From Bacillota bacterium (lineage in GTDB: Bacteria; Bacillota; Bacilli; Paenibacillales; NBRC-103111), in contig JAEWMH010000229.1 in assembly GCA_023393235.1 (NCBI GenBank), positions 1 to 36,074 of the forward strand: a stretch of DNA of 36,074 bases, read 5' to 3'. Within the stretch, counting starts at the first letter, position 1, and each line of letters begins with the position of its first letter. Position numbers and translations under genes: made by a program. Of the stretch, positions 1-8,307 are shown in pieces. The notes under the pieces were generated by a model. The model was not told the origin of the DNA. It saw nothing but the letters and a program-made list of their open reading frames with translations, and did not search any database.

Positions 1-1
1 G

Positions 2-2137
2 ATAACGGGGATCGGCGCTCTGGTGGTGTTCTACTCCATCTTCTATATGTCCAAAACCCGGGAGAAGCTGCATCTGTTTTATGCGTATCTGATGCTGTTT
101 ATGGGAGCGATGCTAGGCTCCGTGCTCTCCGATAATCTATTGACCCTGTATGCGTTTTGGGAGCTGACCAGCGTTTCCTCCTTCCTGCTTATCGCCTTTT
201 GGTACCACCGCAAAAGATCGCGCTACGGGGCCCAAAAATCCATGTTCATCACCATGACCGGCGGCTTCTTTATGCTCCTCGGCTTCATCATCCTATCCTC
301 CGCCGGCGGTACGCTCAGCATCCGTGAGCTGATTGCCTTAAGCGATCAATTGGCGCAGCACCCGTATTTCCTCCCGGCCATGTTTTTCATCCTGCTCGGC
401 GCCTTCACGAAATCGGCCCAATTCCCGTTCCACATCTGGCTGCCTGATGCCATGGAAGCTCCTACTCCTATCAGCGCCTATCTGCACTCCGCAACCATGG
501 TTAAGGCAGGAGTCTATCTGGTTGCCCGTCTCACGCCTATCTTCGGCGGCCATATGGAATGGTTCTGGACCATTACCCTTGTAGGACTGATCACCCTTTT
601 GATAGGCTCCATGAAGGCCATCCGCCAAAGCGACCTGAAGGCGCTGCTCGCCTTTTCGACTATCAGCCAAATCGGTCTGATCATGTGCTTGTTCGGCATC
701 GGCTCCATCGCCCTGAACAGCCAATATGGCGACAGCTCCCTATTGTTTGCAGGCGCTGTTCTGGCGGGTGTGTTCCATCTGATCAACCACTCTATCTTCA
801 AGGGCTGTCTGTTTATGATGATCGGCATTCTTGACCACGAAACTGGGACACGGGATATACGCCGCTTAAGCGGACTGATTCATGTGATGCCCGTTTCCTT
901 CACCCTGACCATGATTGGCGCATTCTCTATGGCAGGCCTCCCTCCTTTCGGCGGTTTTTTAAGTAAGGAAATGTTCTTCACCGGCGTATTGACCGCTTCG
1001 CGCACCATGAACAGTGCGTTTATCTTCATTCCGATCATTGCCTGGCTGGCAAGCGTTTTGACCTTTGTGTATTGTATGATCCTGATCTTCAAGGTGTTTA
1101 TGGGCCCTCACCAGCCCAAAGCGGGGGAACGCATCCCCCACGAGGCTCCTCTGGGTATGCTCATCTCGCCCATGATTCTGGCGGCCTTCGTCCTGATTCT
1201 GTTCTTCTTTCCGAATATGATCGCATCCTCCCTGTTGGAGCCTACGGTAAAAGCAATTCTGCCGCAGGTCTTCGCCAATGGAGCGGAATGGCATGTACAT
1301 ATTTCCGCTTGGCACGGCTTTAATACAGAGATTTTCATGACCTTGGGCATTATCCTGTTGGGCACTGTTATGTACCGGTATATGACCAAGTTTACGGATG
1401 TTTACGACAGCATCCCCTTGAGGTTCAGTCTTAACCGGGTTTATGACAACGGGATCACCGGAATGGAGCGTTTGGCCGGGAAAATAACCGGCTTCTATAT
1501 CACCGGCTCTACCACCCATTATTTATCCTATCTGTTTGTGTTCATCATTGTCATGGCGGGAGGCTCCTTCTTTCTGCAGGGCGCGTGGAGTCTCGATCTG
1601 TCAGGCAATGCACCCATCCAGATGTATGAGTATTTGCTTGGCTTTACTGTAGTCGCGGCGGCAATCTATATGCTGTTTACGAAATCCAGGCTGATCTCCA
1701 TTATTGCCGTCAGTGTCATCGGCTATATCGTGTCCCTGTTCTTCATCATCTTCCGGGCTCCGGACCTGGCTCTGACACAGCTTGTTGTGGAAACCATCTC
1801 CACGACCCTGTTCCTGCTGTGCTTCTACTTCCTGCCCCGGGTCAGCAAAACCATCACCCCGATGAAATTCCGCGTAACCAACGCTATTGTTGCGGTGGGT
1901 GTAGGCACAACCCTGACCTTAATCGGACTCTCCACGCAGAGCCATCATATGTTCCAGTCCATTGCGGAATTCTATAAGGATTCCTACAAGCTTGCAGGCG
2001 CCCGTAACATGGTCAACGCCATTCTGGTGGACTTCCGCGGCTTCGATACGATGCTGGAAAGTGTTGTGCTTTTCACAGCGGGAATCGGCATCTTCACCAT
2101 GATTAAACTTCGTCAAGCAGGGAGGAAACAACCATGA
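2..2137 (+). CDS. mrpA: Na+/H+ antiporter subunit A (MrpA), N-terminus cut by window edge
   Basis: Largest subunit of the Mrp cation/proton antiporter, a membrane complex that expels Na+ in exchange for H+ and is related to complex I. The frame is open to the window start (it reads I-T-G-I-G-A-L before the first GTG at 23), so the first 85 or so residues are missing compared with about 800 in Bacillus MrpA. The visible part has many hydrophobic segments. It includes the conserved glutamate motif FWELTS, the signature KSAQFPFHIWLPDAMEAPTP, HSATMVKAG and the C-terminal FRAPDLALTQLVVET block, the region shared with MrpB-like domains. The stop overlaps the mrpB start (ATGA), so translation is coupled. 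Identification is secure; the promoter lies outside the window. Confidence 0.97.
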   Translation: MTGIGALVVFYSIFYMSKTREKLHLFYAYLMLFMGAMLGSVLSDNLLTLYAFWELTSVSSFLLIAFWYHRKRSRYGAQKSMFITMTGGFFMLLGFIILSSAGGTLSIRELIALSDQLAQHPYFLPAMFFILLGAFTKSAQFPFHIWLPDAMEAPTPISAYLHSATMVKAGVYLVARLTPIFGGHMEWFWTITLVGLITLLIGSMKAIRQSDLKALLAFSTISQIGLIMCLFGIGSIALNSQYGDSSLLFAGAVLAGVFHLINHSIFKGCLFMMIGILDHETGTRDIRRLSGLIHVMPVSFTLTMIGAFSMAGLPPFGGFLSKEMFFTGVLTASRTMNSAFIFIPIIAWLASVLTFVYCMILIFKVFMGPHQPKAGERIPHEAPLGMLISPMILAAFVLILFFFPNMIASSLLEPTVKAILPQVFANGAEWHVHISAWHGFNTEIFMTLGIILLGTVMYRYMTKFTDVYDSIPLRFSLNRVYDNGITGMERLAGKITGFYITGSTTHYLSYLFVFIIVMAGGSFFLQGAWSLDLSGNAPIQMYEYLLGFTVVAAAIYMLFTKSRLISIIAVSVIGYIVSLFFIIFRAPDLALTQLVVETISTTLFLLCFYFLPRVSKTITPMKFRVTNAIVAVGVGTTLTLIGLSTQSHHMFQSIAEFYKDSYKLAGARNMVNAILVDFRGFDTMLESVVLFTAGIGIFTMIKLRQAGRKQP

Positions 2138-2565
2138 AATTAAAATTCACGGATGTCTTTCTTCAGGTGGCCGCCAAAATATTGGTCTTCATCATCTTGA
2201 TCTTCTCCGTGTACATTCTGTTCGCAGGTCACCATAACCCCGGGGGCGGCTTCATCGGAGGCCTCATCACCTCCTCGGCGCTGGTGCTGCTATACTTGGC
2301 CTTTGACCTTCAGTCCGTGCGGGACATTATTCCGTTCCCGTTCAACCGGATTGCCGCTGCGGGTGTGATTACCTCCGTGCTTACCGGTACGGCTTCCATG
2401 CTGCTGGATCTTCCTTTCCTGTTCCAGTCCTTCACCTATGTGAATCTTCCGCTTCTGGGCAAAACGGAGATTGCTTCGGCCCTCGCCTTTGACCTGGGGG
2501 TATACATGACCGTTGTCGGAACCACCATGACGATAATCACGAGTATAAGCGAGGACAAAAAATAA
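2134..2565 (+). CDS. mrpB: Na+/H+ antiporter subunit B (MrpB)
   Basis: Small membrane subunit of the Mrp antiporter, 143 aa with about four transmembrane segments, the usual family length. The family hallmark GHHNPGGGFIGGL is present near residues 31-43. The start ATG overlaps the mrpA stop, and the stop TAA shares a base with the mrpC ATG (TAATG), which indicates translational coupling on one transcript. MrpB has no proven catalytic role of its own, but it is needed for complex assembly and activity in studied Bacillus species. Confidence 0.96.
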   Translation: MKLKFTDVFLQVAAKILVFIILIFSVYILFAGHHNPGGGFIGGLITSSALVLLYLAFDLQSVRDIIPFPFNRIAAAGVITSVLTGTASMLLDLPFLFQSFTYVNLPLLGKTEIASALAFDLGVYMTVVGTTMTIITSISEDKK

Positions 2566-2903
2566 TGGAGACGTTCATCATCATTATTTCCGGTATCCTG
2601 TTTACCGTCGGAACCTATCTGATCCTGAACAAAAACCTGCTGAGGATCATCCTGGGCATCACGATCTTTTCCCATGCCACCCATCTGATGCTGATGGCCA
2701 TCAACGGCTTGAAGAAGGGCGCAGCACCTCTTCTGGGGGAAGGGGCTTCCAGCTACACCGATCCCGTGCCCCATGCGCTGATCCTCACTTCCATCGTCAT
2801 CAGCTTTGCCCTGACTGCATTTCTTCTGGTGCTGGGCTATCGCACATACGTGGAGCTGGGCACCGACAATTTGAAGCAATTGAGAGGTAGCATGCATGAC
2901 TAA
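2565..2903 (+). CDS. mrpC: Na+/H+ antiporter subunit C (MrpC, NuoK-like)
   Basis: 112-aa membrane subunit homologous to NuoK of complex I, with three predicted transmembrane helices. The segment from residue 27 on (ILGITIFSHATHLMLMAING) and the later DPVPHALILTSIVISFA are typical MrpC/MnhC blocks. It sits between mrpB (1-base overlap) and mrpD (8-bp overlap). Length and gene order match the seven-gene Mrp operon. Confidence 0.95.
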   Translation: METFIIIISGILFTVGTYLILNKNLLRIILGITIFSHATHLMLMAINGLKKGAAPLLGEGASSYTDPVPHALILTSIVISFALTAFLLVLGYRTYVELGTDNLKQLRGSMHD

Positions 2904-4380
2904 TGTTTTAATTCTGCCGATTATCATTCCCCTTCTCACGGGCATGACCATGATCTTCTTCCGCCGCCGCGTCCGTTTGCAGCAGGTGCTGACCGTCATC
3001 GCCATGGTCCTGACCATCGGGGTATCCATCTTCCTCATCCACCGCGTCTCCACCCATGGCATTCTGGTCCTGGATGTGGGAGGCTGGGAGGCGCCTTACG
3101 GCATCAATCTTGTGGGAGATATGCTGTCCTCCCTGCTTGTCCTTACCGCCACTACCGTTAGTCTGATGTGCGCGCTGTATACCTTCGGCTCCATCTCCCA
3201 TGAGCACAAGCTACATTATATTTATCCGTTTATCCTCATCCTGCTGTGCGGCGTGAACGGCTCCTTTTTGACCGGGGATATCTTCAACCTGTTCGTTTTT
3301 TTCGAAGTTATGCTGATTTCCTCATATGTCTTGCTGTCCTTGGGCGGTAAACGGCTCCAGCTCCGAGAATCCATCAAATATGTCATCATAAATGTGGTAT
3401 CCTCCACCCTGTTCGTCGTTTCCATCGCCTACCTGTACTCCATTACGGGGACGCTGAATATGGCCCATCTGTCCGAACGGATTGCGGCCATCGGACAAGA
3501 CGGCCTGCTGACCACGGTCAGCTTCCTGTTCCTGGCCGTATTCGGCCTCAAATCAGGCCTGCTGCTGTTTTTCTGGCTGCCCGGCTCATACAGCGCACCT
3601 CCCCCTGCCGTTTCGGCGCTGTTCGCAGCACTGCTGACCAAGGTCGGCATTTATGCCATTATCCGCACCTTCACGCTGCTGTTCTACCATAAGCCGGAGA
3701 TTACCCATACGGCGATTCTCTATATGTCGGTGCTGACGATGATATTGGGTGCACTAGGCGCCATCTTTCATTGGGAAATCAAAAAAATCCTTGCCTACAA
3801 CGTGGTTGTGGCCGTTGGCTTCATCCTCTTCGGGGTTGGAATGGCGACCACGGACTCCATGACCGGCGCGATCTTCTATCTGATCCACGATATGCTGGCC
3901 AAGGGTCTGATCTTCATCCTGGGCGGCGCGATTATCTCCATTTTCGGCTCGGATAAATTAAAGAATTTCAGCGGCCTCCTGCTCTTCCGTCCCATTCTCG
4001 GCTGGCTGTTCTTTATTGCGGCTCTGGCTCTTGCCGGTGTTCCCCCGTTAAGCGGCTTTGTCGGCAAGGTGCTGATCTTGAAGGGCGGGGTGTCCGGGGG
4101 ACATCTGGCCATGTCGGTTGTAGCGATTCTGACCAGTCTGATGGTGCTCTACTCCGTTGTGAAGATCTTCATTCACAGCTTCTGGGGAGAAACGCTCATG
4201 AGCGAGGGGGATCAGAAGGAAACCGGCAACAGCGCCTTATTGCCCGGCATCATCCTGGTGGCGCTTATTGTGGTGATGGGCCTGCGGGCCGAATGGGTGC
4301 TTTCTTATGTGGAGCAAGCCGTCGAGACGGTTATGAATCCCTCCATTTATATCGACGCTGTTTTCAAGCGGGGCACCTGA
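2896..4380 (+). CDS. mrpD: Na+/H+ antiporter subunit D (MrpD, NuoM/N-like)
   Basis: 494-aa antiporter-like subunit related to NuoL/M/N, with about 14 transmembrane segments. The conserved glutamate lies in FNLFVFFEVMLISSYVL, and conserved lysine- and proline-bearing helices follow (FGLKSGLLLFFWLPG, and AGVPPLSGFVGK near the C-terminus). MrpA and MrpD are the two subunits thought to carry ion channels. The start ATG at 2896 follows GAGGTAG and overlaps the end of mrpC. The tight operon is broken after this gene: a palindromic element fills the 142-bp gap before mrpE. Confidence 0.96.
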   Translation: MTNVLILPIIIPLLTGMTMIFFRRRVRLQQVLTVIAMVLTIGVSIFLIHRVSTHGILVLDVGGWEAPYGINLVGDMLSSLLVLTATTVSLMCALYTFGSISHEHKLHYIYPFILILLCGVNGSFLTGDIFNLFVFFEVMLISSYVLLSLGGKRLQLRESIKYVIINVVSSTLFVVSIAYLYSITGTLNMAHLSERIAAIGQDGLLTTVSFLFLAVFGLKSGLLLFFWLPGSYSAPPPAVSALFAALLTKVGIYAIIRTFTLLFYHKPEITHTAILYMSVLTMILGALGAIFHWEIKKILAYNVVVAVGFILFGVGMATTDSMTGAIFYLIHDMLAKGLIFILGGAIISIFGSDKLKNFSGLLLFRPILGWLFFIAALALAGVPPLSGFVGKVLILKGGVSGGHLAMSVVAILTSLMVLYSVVKIFIHSFWGETLMSEGDQKETGNSALLPGIILVALIVVMGLRAEWVLSYVEQAVETVMNPSIYIDAVFKRGT

Positions 4381-4402
4381 GTTCTTCAGCGGAATAGCTT
4401 CT

Positions 4403-4506
4403 AAGAGACTGCGACGAAATAAAGTACCGCTAATTTGCCGACAAAACTCCCAAAACCGTGTAGATTTTGTCAGCAAAAGCGGGTACTAATTTCCTCGCAG
4501 CTCCTA
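4403..4506 (+). repeat. ~100-bp imperfect palindrome inside the mrp operon
   Basis: The gap between mrpD and mrpE is almost entirely one long inverted repeat. The outer arm CTGCGACGAAAT plus GTACCGCT (4410-4431) pairs with AGCGGGTACTAATTTCCTCGCAG's two halves (4479-4500), and the inner arm TTTGCCGACAAAA (4434-4446) pairs with TTTTGTCAGCAAA (4465-4477) with one mismatch, leaving a loop of about 18 nt. It has no run of T and no ORF. It would form a very stable hairpin in the mrp mRNA. Either a small non-autonomous mobile element or an RNA-processing hairpin fits. Confidence 0.8.
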
Positions 4507-4522
4507 AACGGTAAAGGACGTG

Positions 4523-5005
4523 ATGAACATAACGACTCAACTTTTACTTAACCTGCTGATCGCTTTTGTGTATATGCTGCTTAACGAATCCTGGAATGTG
4601 GTGGTGTTCGGCATCGGCTACACCATCGGCTTCATCATTATTTTCCTGATGCGGCGGTTTTTCCCCGAGTCCTTCTACGGCAAAAAGGCGATCTCCATAG
4701 CCAAGCTGATCGGATTGTTCATCGTGGAGCTCTTCAAATCCACCTGGGTGGTGGCCCTGCAGGTGACACGGCCGAAGCTGAACATTCAACCGGGGATCTT
4801 CCGCTCGGAGACCATTCTCAAGACGGAATTCGAAATCACTCTACTGTCCGCATTGGTGACCCTGACGCCGGGCTCCGTCATTATGGAGATCGACCCCAAG
4901 GCGGGGGTTATGTTTATCCATGCGATGGACGCCAAAGACTACCGGAATAATATAACCAGAACCATGCGCAAGTTCGAAAATGCCATTATAGAGGTGATGC
5001 GGTAA
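4523..5005 (+). CDS. mrpE: Na+/H+ antiporter subunit E (MrpE)
   Basis: 160-aa membrane subunit of the Mrp antiporter with two to three N-terminal transmembrane segments and a hydrophilic C-terminal part. Family blocks are LNESWNVVVFGIGYTIG, and LKTEFEITLLSALVTLTPGSV followed by the conserved LTPGSV region. I chose ATG 4523 (AAAGGA at 4513-4518) rather than the GTG at 4520, which would leave almost no spacing. Its stop overlaps the mrpF start (TAATG). Unlike its neighbours it is separated from the upstream subunit gene by a large palindrome, so its translation is not coupled to mrpD. Confidence 0.94.
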   Translation: MNITTQLLLNLLIAFVYMLLNESWNVVVFGIGYTIGFIIIFLMRRFFPESFYGKKAISIAKLIGLFIVELFKSTWVVALQVTRPKLNIQPGIFRSETILKTEFEITLLSALVTLTPGSVIMEIDPKAGVMFIHAMDAKDYRNNITRTMRKFENAIIEVMR

Positions 5006-5289
5006 TGTTTGATAACGTGATGCTTTTGTCCATGTTCCTGCTGTCCATCTCTCTTGTGGTGGCTTTATACCGGGTCATTGTTGGCCCTTCCATGCACGAC
5101 CGGATCTTGGCTCTCGATACGATGGGATACATCGTCATTGGTATCATCGCCGTTCTTTCCATCATGCTGAACTCCCACGCGTATCTGGAAGCGATTCTGC
5201 TTATCGGCATATTGGCATTCCTGAGCACCATTGCCCTGAGCAAATATATGGAAGGCGGGACTGTTATTGAACGCAACAACGATCATTGA
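5005..5289 (+). CDS. mrpF: Na+/H+ antiporter subunit F (MrpF)
   Basis: 94-aa subunit with three predicted transmembrane helices, the usual size for MrpF/MnhF. The conserved stretch YRVIVGPSMHDRILALDT (about residues 22-39) is the family signature. It overlaps mrpE by one base and mrpG by 23 bp. Co-translation within the antiporter operon is expected. Confidence 0.94.
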   Translation: MFDNVMLLSMFLLSISLVVALYRVIVGPSMHDRILALDTMGYIVIGIIAVLSIMLNSHAYLEAILLIGILAFLSTIALSKYMEGGTVIERNNDH

Positions 5290-5689
5290 GATTGTCGTCT
5301 CCGTCCTGGTCATTACCGGAACCCTGATGAGTCTGATCAGCTCCCTGGGCATTCTCCGCCTGCCGGATGTATACAACCGCGCCCACGCCTCCACCAAAAG
5401 CGCAACCCTGGGCATTCTGAGCATTCTGTTAGCCGCCTTCTTCTATTTTCTGTTTACGCACGGCGTATCCAGCATCCGGCTGCTCCTGGGGATTGCCTTC
5501 GTTTTCCTGACCGCTCCTGTATCGGGGCATATCATTATCCGGTCGGCGCACCGCTCCAAGGTACCGCTCTCGGATACCAGCGTGCAGGATGATCTGCAGG
5601 ATTATCTGGACAGCGAGGAAGCGGCCGGAGATCGGGCTGCTGAGCCTGCCGGAGATCAGAAGCCGGGGCTGGGGACTAGCGAGGCATAG
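5267..5689 (+). CDS. mrpG: Na+/H+ antiporter subunit G (MrpG)
   Basis: Last subunit of the Mrp antiporter, 140 aa with three transmembrane segments. The motif SSLGILRLPDVYNRAHASTK (about residues 25-44) identifies MrpG/MnhG. The apparent start is a TTG at 5267, read inside the end of mrpF, with GGCGGGA a few bases upstream as a weak ribosome binding site. The C-terminal 45 or so residues form a hydrophilic acidic tail (VQDDLQDYLDSEEAAGD) that makes the protein a little longer than the Bacillus homologue. The operon ends here. Confidence 0.92.
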   Translation: MNATTIIEIVVSVLVITGTLMSLISSLGILRLPDVYNRAHASTKSATLGILSILLAAFFYFLFTHGVSSIRLLLGIAFVFLTAPVSGHIIIRSAHRSKVPLSDTSVQDDLQDYLDSEEAAGDRAAEPAGDQKPGLGTSEA

Positions 5690-5737
5690 AGCAAGTGTTG
5701 GTTGGGGTAGGTGGTGGTTGGCCGACCACTTGATTGG

Positions 5738-5921
5738 CTAACGAATTTCAGACACGCTATTCCGCGAAAAACGGGTGGTGTGAACATCTAACGAATCTCA
5801 GACACGCTAATGGCCCGCTCGGAAGCCCATTGGCGCCCATTCGGACCAAATAGCGTGTCTAGGATTCGTTAGATTTCAAAAAAGCCCGATGTAGCCAAAT
5901 AGCGTTGCTCAGATTCGTTAG
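5738..5921. repeat. Four-armed intergenic repeat, copy 1 (184 bp)
   Basis: One motif, roughly CTAACGAATC-N4-ACGCTATT, occurs four times: twice direct (from 5738 and from 5788) and twice inverted (ending at 5872 and 5921). The arms can nest as two coaxial hairpins, outer with outer and inner with inner. Interior tracts such as CGCGAAAAA and CATTCGGA are shared with the second copy at 25118-25301, which has the same length and the same 50-bp arm spacing. It fills most of the 314-bp gap between convergent mrpG and the GNAT gene. There is no ORF or T-run. Confidence 0.9.
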
Positions 5922-5953
5922 CGCTCCCTCCCACCAACAAGCACCTGCAGCAC

Positions 5954-5998
5954 AAAAGCCGCCGGCACAGGAATTCCCTTGTGTTTGGCGGCTTTTTT
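5954..5998 (+). terminator. Rho-independent terminator downstream of mrpG
   Basis: AAAAGCCGCC (5954-5963) pairs with GGCGGCTTTT, followed by a six-T run. It terminates rightward transcription from the mrp operon. The opposite strand has only four T residues after the stem, so leftward termination for the GNAT gene is possible but weaker. Confidence 0.85.
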
Positions 5999-6003
5999 AT
6001 CAC

Positions 6004-6531
6004 CTAATTGAAGTCATACCGGTAGTACATAAAATCGTGCTGCTCATTCATCACATGGATCAATAAATTTCGCTGATCAACATGCTGGAACCCGCAGTAT
6101 TCAAGAACCTTTTGAGAAGGGATATTGTCTATCTGTACCGTTCCAATTATGTATGGGATATCATACGCATCCTCTATCCAGCCAAGGAATGCTTTTGCAG
6201 CTTCTTTAGCGTACCCCTGCCCTCTTGCTGCAGCAATGAGACCATAGCCAAACTCAGGCTCATGGAGATCATCATGTTCTTGTGCAGCAACTTGCCCGAT
6301 AATGTTACCCGTTTCCCTTTCAAAGACCCCCAGACATAATACTCCAGTTACAATATCCATCTTCTTATAGTTTGAAAGATGCCAGTCAAAAAAAGCCCTT
6401 GCTCTGGGCTCCTGTTCCTTCCAGCCTGCGTATATATCCAATAACTTCTTAAACTGTTCAAAATCATGTTCCTCAAAAGTTCTGATAACAAGACGTTCTG
6501 TATCAAAATAAACAGTGTTGAATGCGCTCAT
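6004..6531 (-). CDS. GNAT N-acetyltransferase, RimJ/RimL-like
   Basis: 175-aa acetyl-CoA-dependent N-acetyltransferase of the RimJ/RimL (Acetyltransf_3) type; the substrate cannot be told. The N-terminus has the typical TERLVIRTF strand. Motif A appears as the segment AARGQGYAKEA, the acetyl-CoA pyrophosphate loop, and the C-terminal block IDNIPSQKVLEYCGF is the usual end of the fold. The frame is open further upstream, but ATG at 6531 fits best: it has GAAAGAG about 8 nt before it, and the family fold begins there. The gene is divergent from the HhH-GPD gene, with under 90 bp between starts. Confidence 0.88.
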   Translation of the reverse strand: MSAFNTVYFDTERLVIRTFEEHDFEQFKKLLDIYAGWKEQEPRARAFFDWHLSNYKKMDIVTGVLCLGVFERETGNIIGQVAAQEHDDLHEPEFGYGLIAAARGQGYAKEAAKAFLGWIEDAYDIPYIIGTVQIDNIPSQKVLEYCGFQHVDQRNLLIHVMNEQHDFMYYRYDFN

Positions 6532-6618
6532 TGGCACCATCTCTTTCACGGAATTTATACCGGACCTTACCCAATATAGTATCATATGGGTAAATCTATT
6601 GCAGAAAGGTATCGCCAC

Positions 6619-7407
6619 ATGAAGATCAACTCCAAAGAGCTTGTTCGTCAAATGGAAGCAACTCTACAAAACGCAGACTACGATTTAAACAAAGCGATTA
6701 TTGAGCTCGGGCAAGTAAGTAAATCAGAACGCAGGGATCGAGGGGAGGCATTTCATACAAATGAACACCTGAAGGGCCTCATTCTTGCTTTGTTAAGCAA
6801 CCAAAGACCTTGGGGCTCCATCGTTGAAAATATGGATAACATAACAGATATCTTCTATGGCTTCCAACTGGATAAGATCAAACAGGCGGATAAAAAGTTA
6901 CTGGCCAAACAATTAAAAGATATTAAGTGCGGAAACAGAGCGATAGATAAACAAATGGAAGCCCTGGATTATAACATTCGCATATTTGAACAAATTGAAT
7001 GTATGTACGGAAGCCTCGATCAGTTTGTTGGAAGTGATACCGCGGATAATATTGCTTGGGAGTTGGGGCAAGGGAGGAAGTACAAGCTTAAACAGATGGG
7101 CTATACACTTGCTCTTGAATACTTGAGAAATGTCGGAGTGAAGGCAATCAAGCCCGACTTGCATATTAGACGTATCATCAGTGATGAAAGACTAAGTCTT
7201 TATAATGGTTATCCCTCTGAGATTGAAACAGTCAACATCATGAGTGCTATTGCCGCTGAGTCGGATGTAAACCTCACTTATCTGGATAATTTAATGTGGC
7301 TTTATTGTGCAGTCGATTACGCCAACATCTGCGGCAGTCATCCAAAATGCAATGTGTGTGAACTCCGACAGCATTGTAAGATGGGAATCCCCAAGCAAGC
7401 AATATAA
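6619..7407 (+). CDS. HhH-GPD superfamily DNA glycosylase-like protein with Fe-S loop
   Basis: 262-aa protein with the layout of endonuclease III/MutY-type DNA repair glycosylases. It has an N-terminal helix LLSNQRPW (about residues 58-65) matching the LLSxQ helix, a helix-hairpin-helix-like region LKQMGYTLALEYLRN, the catalytic-type aspartate in KPDLHIRR (about residue 180), and a C-terminal cysteine cluster C-x5-C-x2-C-x5-C (residues 238-253) suited to a [4Fe-4S] cluster. The lysine expected in the hairpin of bifunctional enzymes is not seen, so a monofunctional or altered role is likely. Start 6619 is chosen because AAAGG lies 9 nt upstream; the earlier in-frame ATG at 6586 has no ribosome binding site. 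The overall call is by motif pattern only. Confidence 0.72.
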   Translation: MKINSKELVRQMEATLQNADYDLNKAIIELGQVSKSERRDRGEAFHTNEHLKGLILALLSNQRPWGSIVENMDNITDIFYGFQLDKIKQADKKLLAKQLKDIKCGNRAIDKQMEALDYNIRIFEQIECMYGSLDQFVGSDTADNIAWELGQGRKYKLKQMGYTLALEYLRNVGVKAIKPDLHIRRIISDERLSLYNGYPSEIETVNIMSAIAAESDVNLTYLDNLMWLYCAVDYANICGSHPKCNVCELRQHCKMGIPKQAI

Positions 7408-7452
7408 AAAATGCCCGAGAACCTTGTTAACCAGAGGTTCTTAGGCATTTTG
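7407..7452. terminator. Bidirectional terminator between the glycosylase-like gene and nirC
   Basis: AAAATGCCCGAGAACCT pairs with AGGTTCTTAGGCATTTT around a 9-nt loop. Read leftward, the stem is followed by a run of six T after the nirC stop. Read rightward it gives four T after the glycosylase-like gene. It separates two convergent genes. Confidence 0.88.
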
Positions 7453-7455
7453 AAG

Positions 7456-8307
7456 TTATGCATGCTTTACCACCGATGCAGACGGCTGTGTGTCCGCAGC
7501 TGGTACCACGGCCGGAGCGGCTGCAGGTTTTTTCTGCGTCAGGTACAAGGCGAGGCCCGTGAACAGGAAGCCCCCCGCCAGATTGCCCAGCGTGACCGGA
7601 ATCTGATTCCACAGCCACCAATCGGCGAAGCTGACCTTCGCCCCCATCATCATGCCTGTGGGGATGACAAACATATTAACCACGGAGTGTTCGAAGCCTT
7701 GGCCGAAAAAGGTGAGGATCGGCAGCCACATGGCCGCGATTTTGCCTCCGGTGGATTGGGAGGTCATGGCCATCACCGCCCCCAAACACACCATCCAATT
7801 GCATAATACCGCCTTGACGAACACCGTGATCATGCCGTCGAAGCCCAAGGACGAGTACCCATTGGTTTTGGCTTCGGCGGTTTTTACGATCATAGCCGAC
7901 ACCGCATCGTCTCCCACATGGCCCATCTTGGTGGCAGCAATGTAATAGAGCAGGCCATAAAAGGCAGCCCCGATCACATGCCCCACGAACACCCAGCTCC
8001 AGTTGCGCAGCATGGCGGAGGCTTTGGCTTTCCCCTCCATCACAGAAACGGGAATGAGGGCGAAGTTGCCGGTAACCAGCTCCAGTCCCAGCAGGATGAT
8101 TATCACAAACCCAACGGGGAACACCAGCGCCCCTACCATGCCGATTTTCGTCTGGACCGTGGCCTGGAAAGCCAGGGTTGTGGCAAATCCGAGAATCGCG
8201 CCGCCCAGGAATCCCCGGAGCAGCAGCTGCTTCACCGGCAGCAGGGACTTGGCCGTGCCGGCCTGGATCATCGCTTCGACCACTTGGTCAGGTTTTACAT
8301 AAGACAT
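7456..8307 (-). CDS. nirC: Formate/nitrite transporter family protein (NirC-like)
   Basis: 283-aa member of the FNT family, pentameric channels for nitrite, formate and similar anions in the cytoplasmic membrane. It has six predicted transmembrane segments. The family signatures are KAVLCNWMVCLGA and GQGFEHSVVNMF; the latter carries the central-pore histidine. A low-complexity Ala/Pro tail (KKPAAAPAVVPAA) ends the protein. The start has a good AAAGGGGAGAT ribosome binding site. The gene lies 41 bp downstream of the nitrite/sulfite reductase gene on the same strand, so import of nitrite for that enzyme is the likely task. The operon ends at a strong terminator. Confidence 0.93.
   Translation of the reverse strand: MSYVKPDQVVEAMIQAGTAKSLLPVKQLLLRGFLGGAILGFATTLAFQATVQTKIGMVGALVFPVGFVIIILLGLELVTGNFALIPVSVMEGKAKASAMLRNWSWVFVGHVIGAAFYGLLYYIAATKMGHVGDDAVSAMIVKTAEAKTNGYSSLGFDGMITVFVKAVLCNWMVCLGAVMAMTSQSTGGKIAAMWLPILTFFGQGFEHSVVNMFVIPTGMMMGAKVSFADWWLWNQIPVTLGNLAGGFLFTGLALYLTQKKPAAAPAVVPAADTQPSASVVKHA

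Noticed and set aside
5690..6003. CRISPR array, because of repeated CTAACGAATC units
   Set aside because: Units are two direct and two inverted with conserved spacing and conserved interior sequence, not direct repeats with unique spacers; no cas genes are present.
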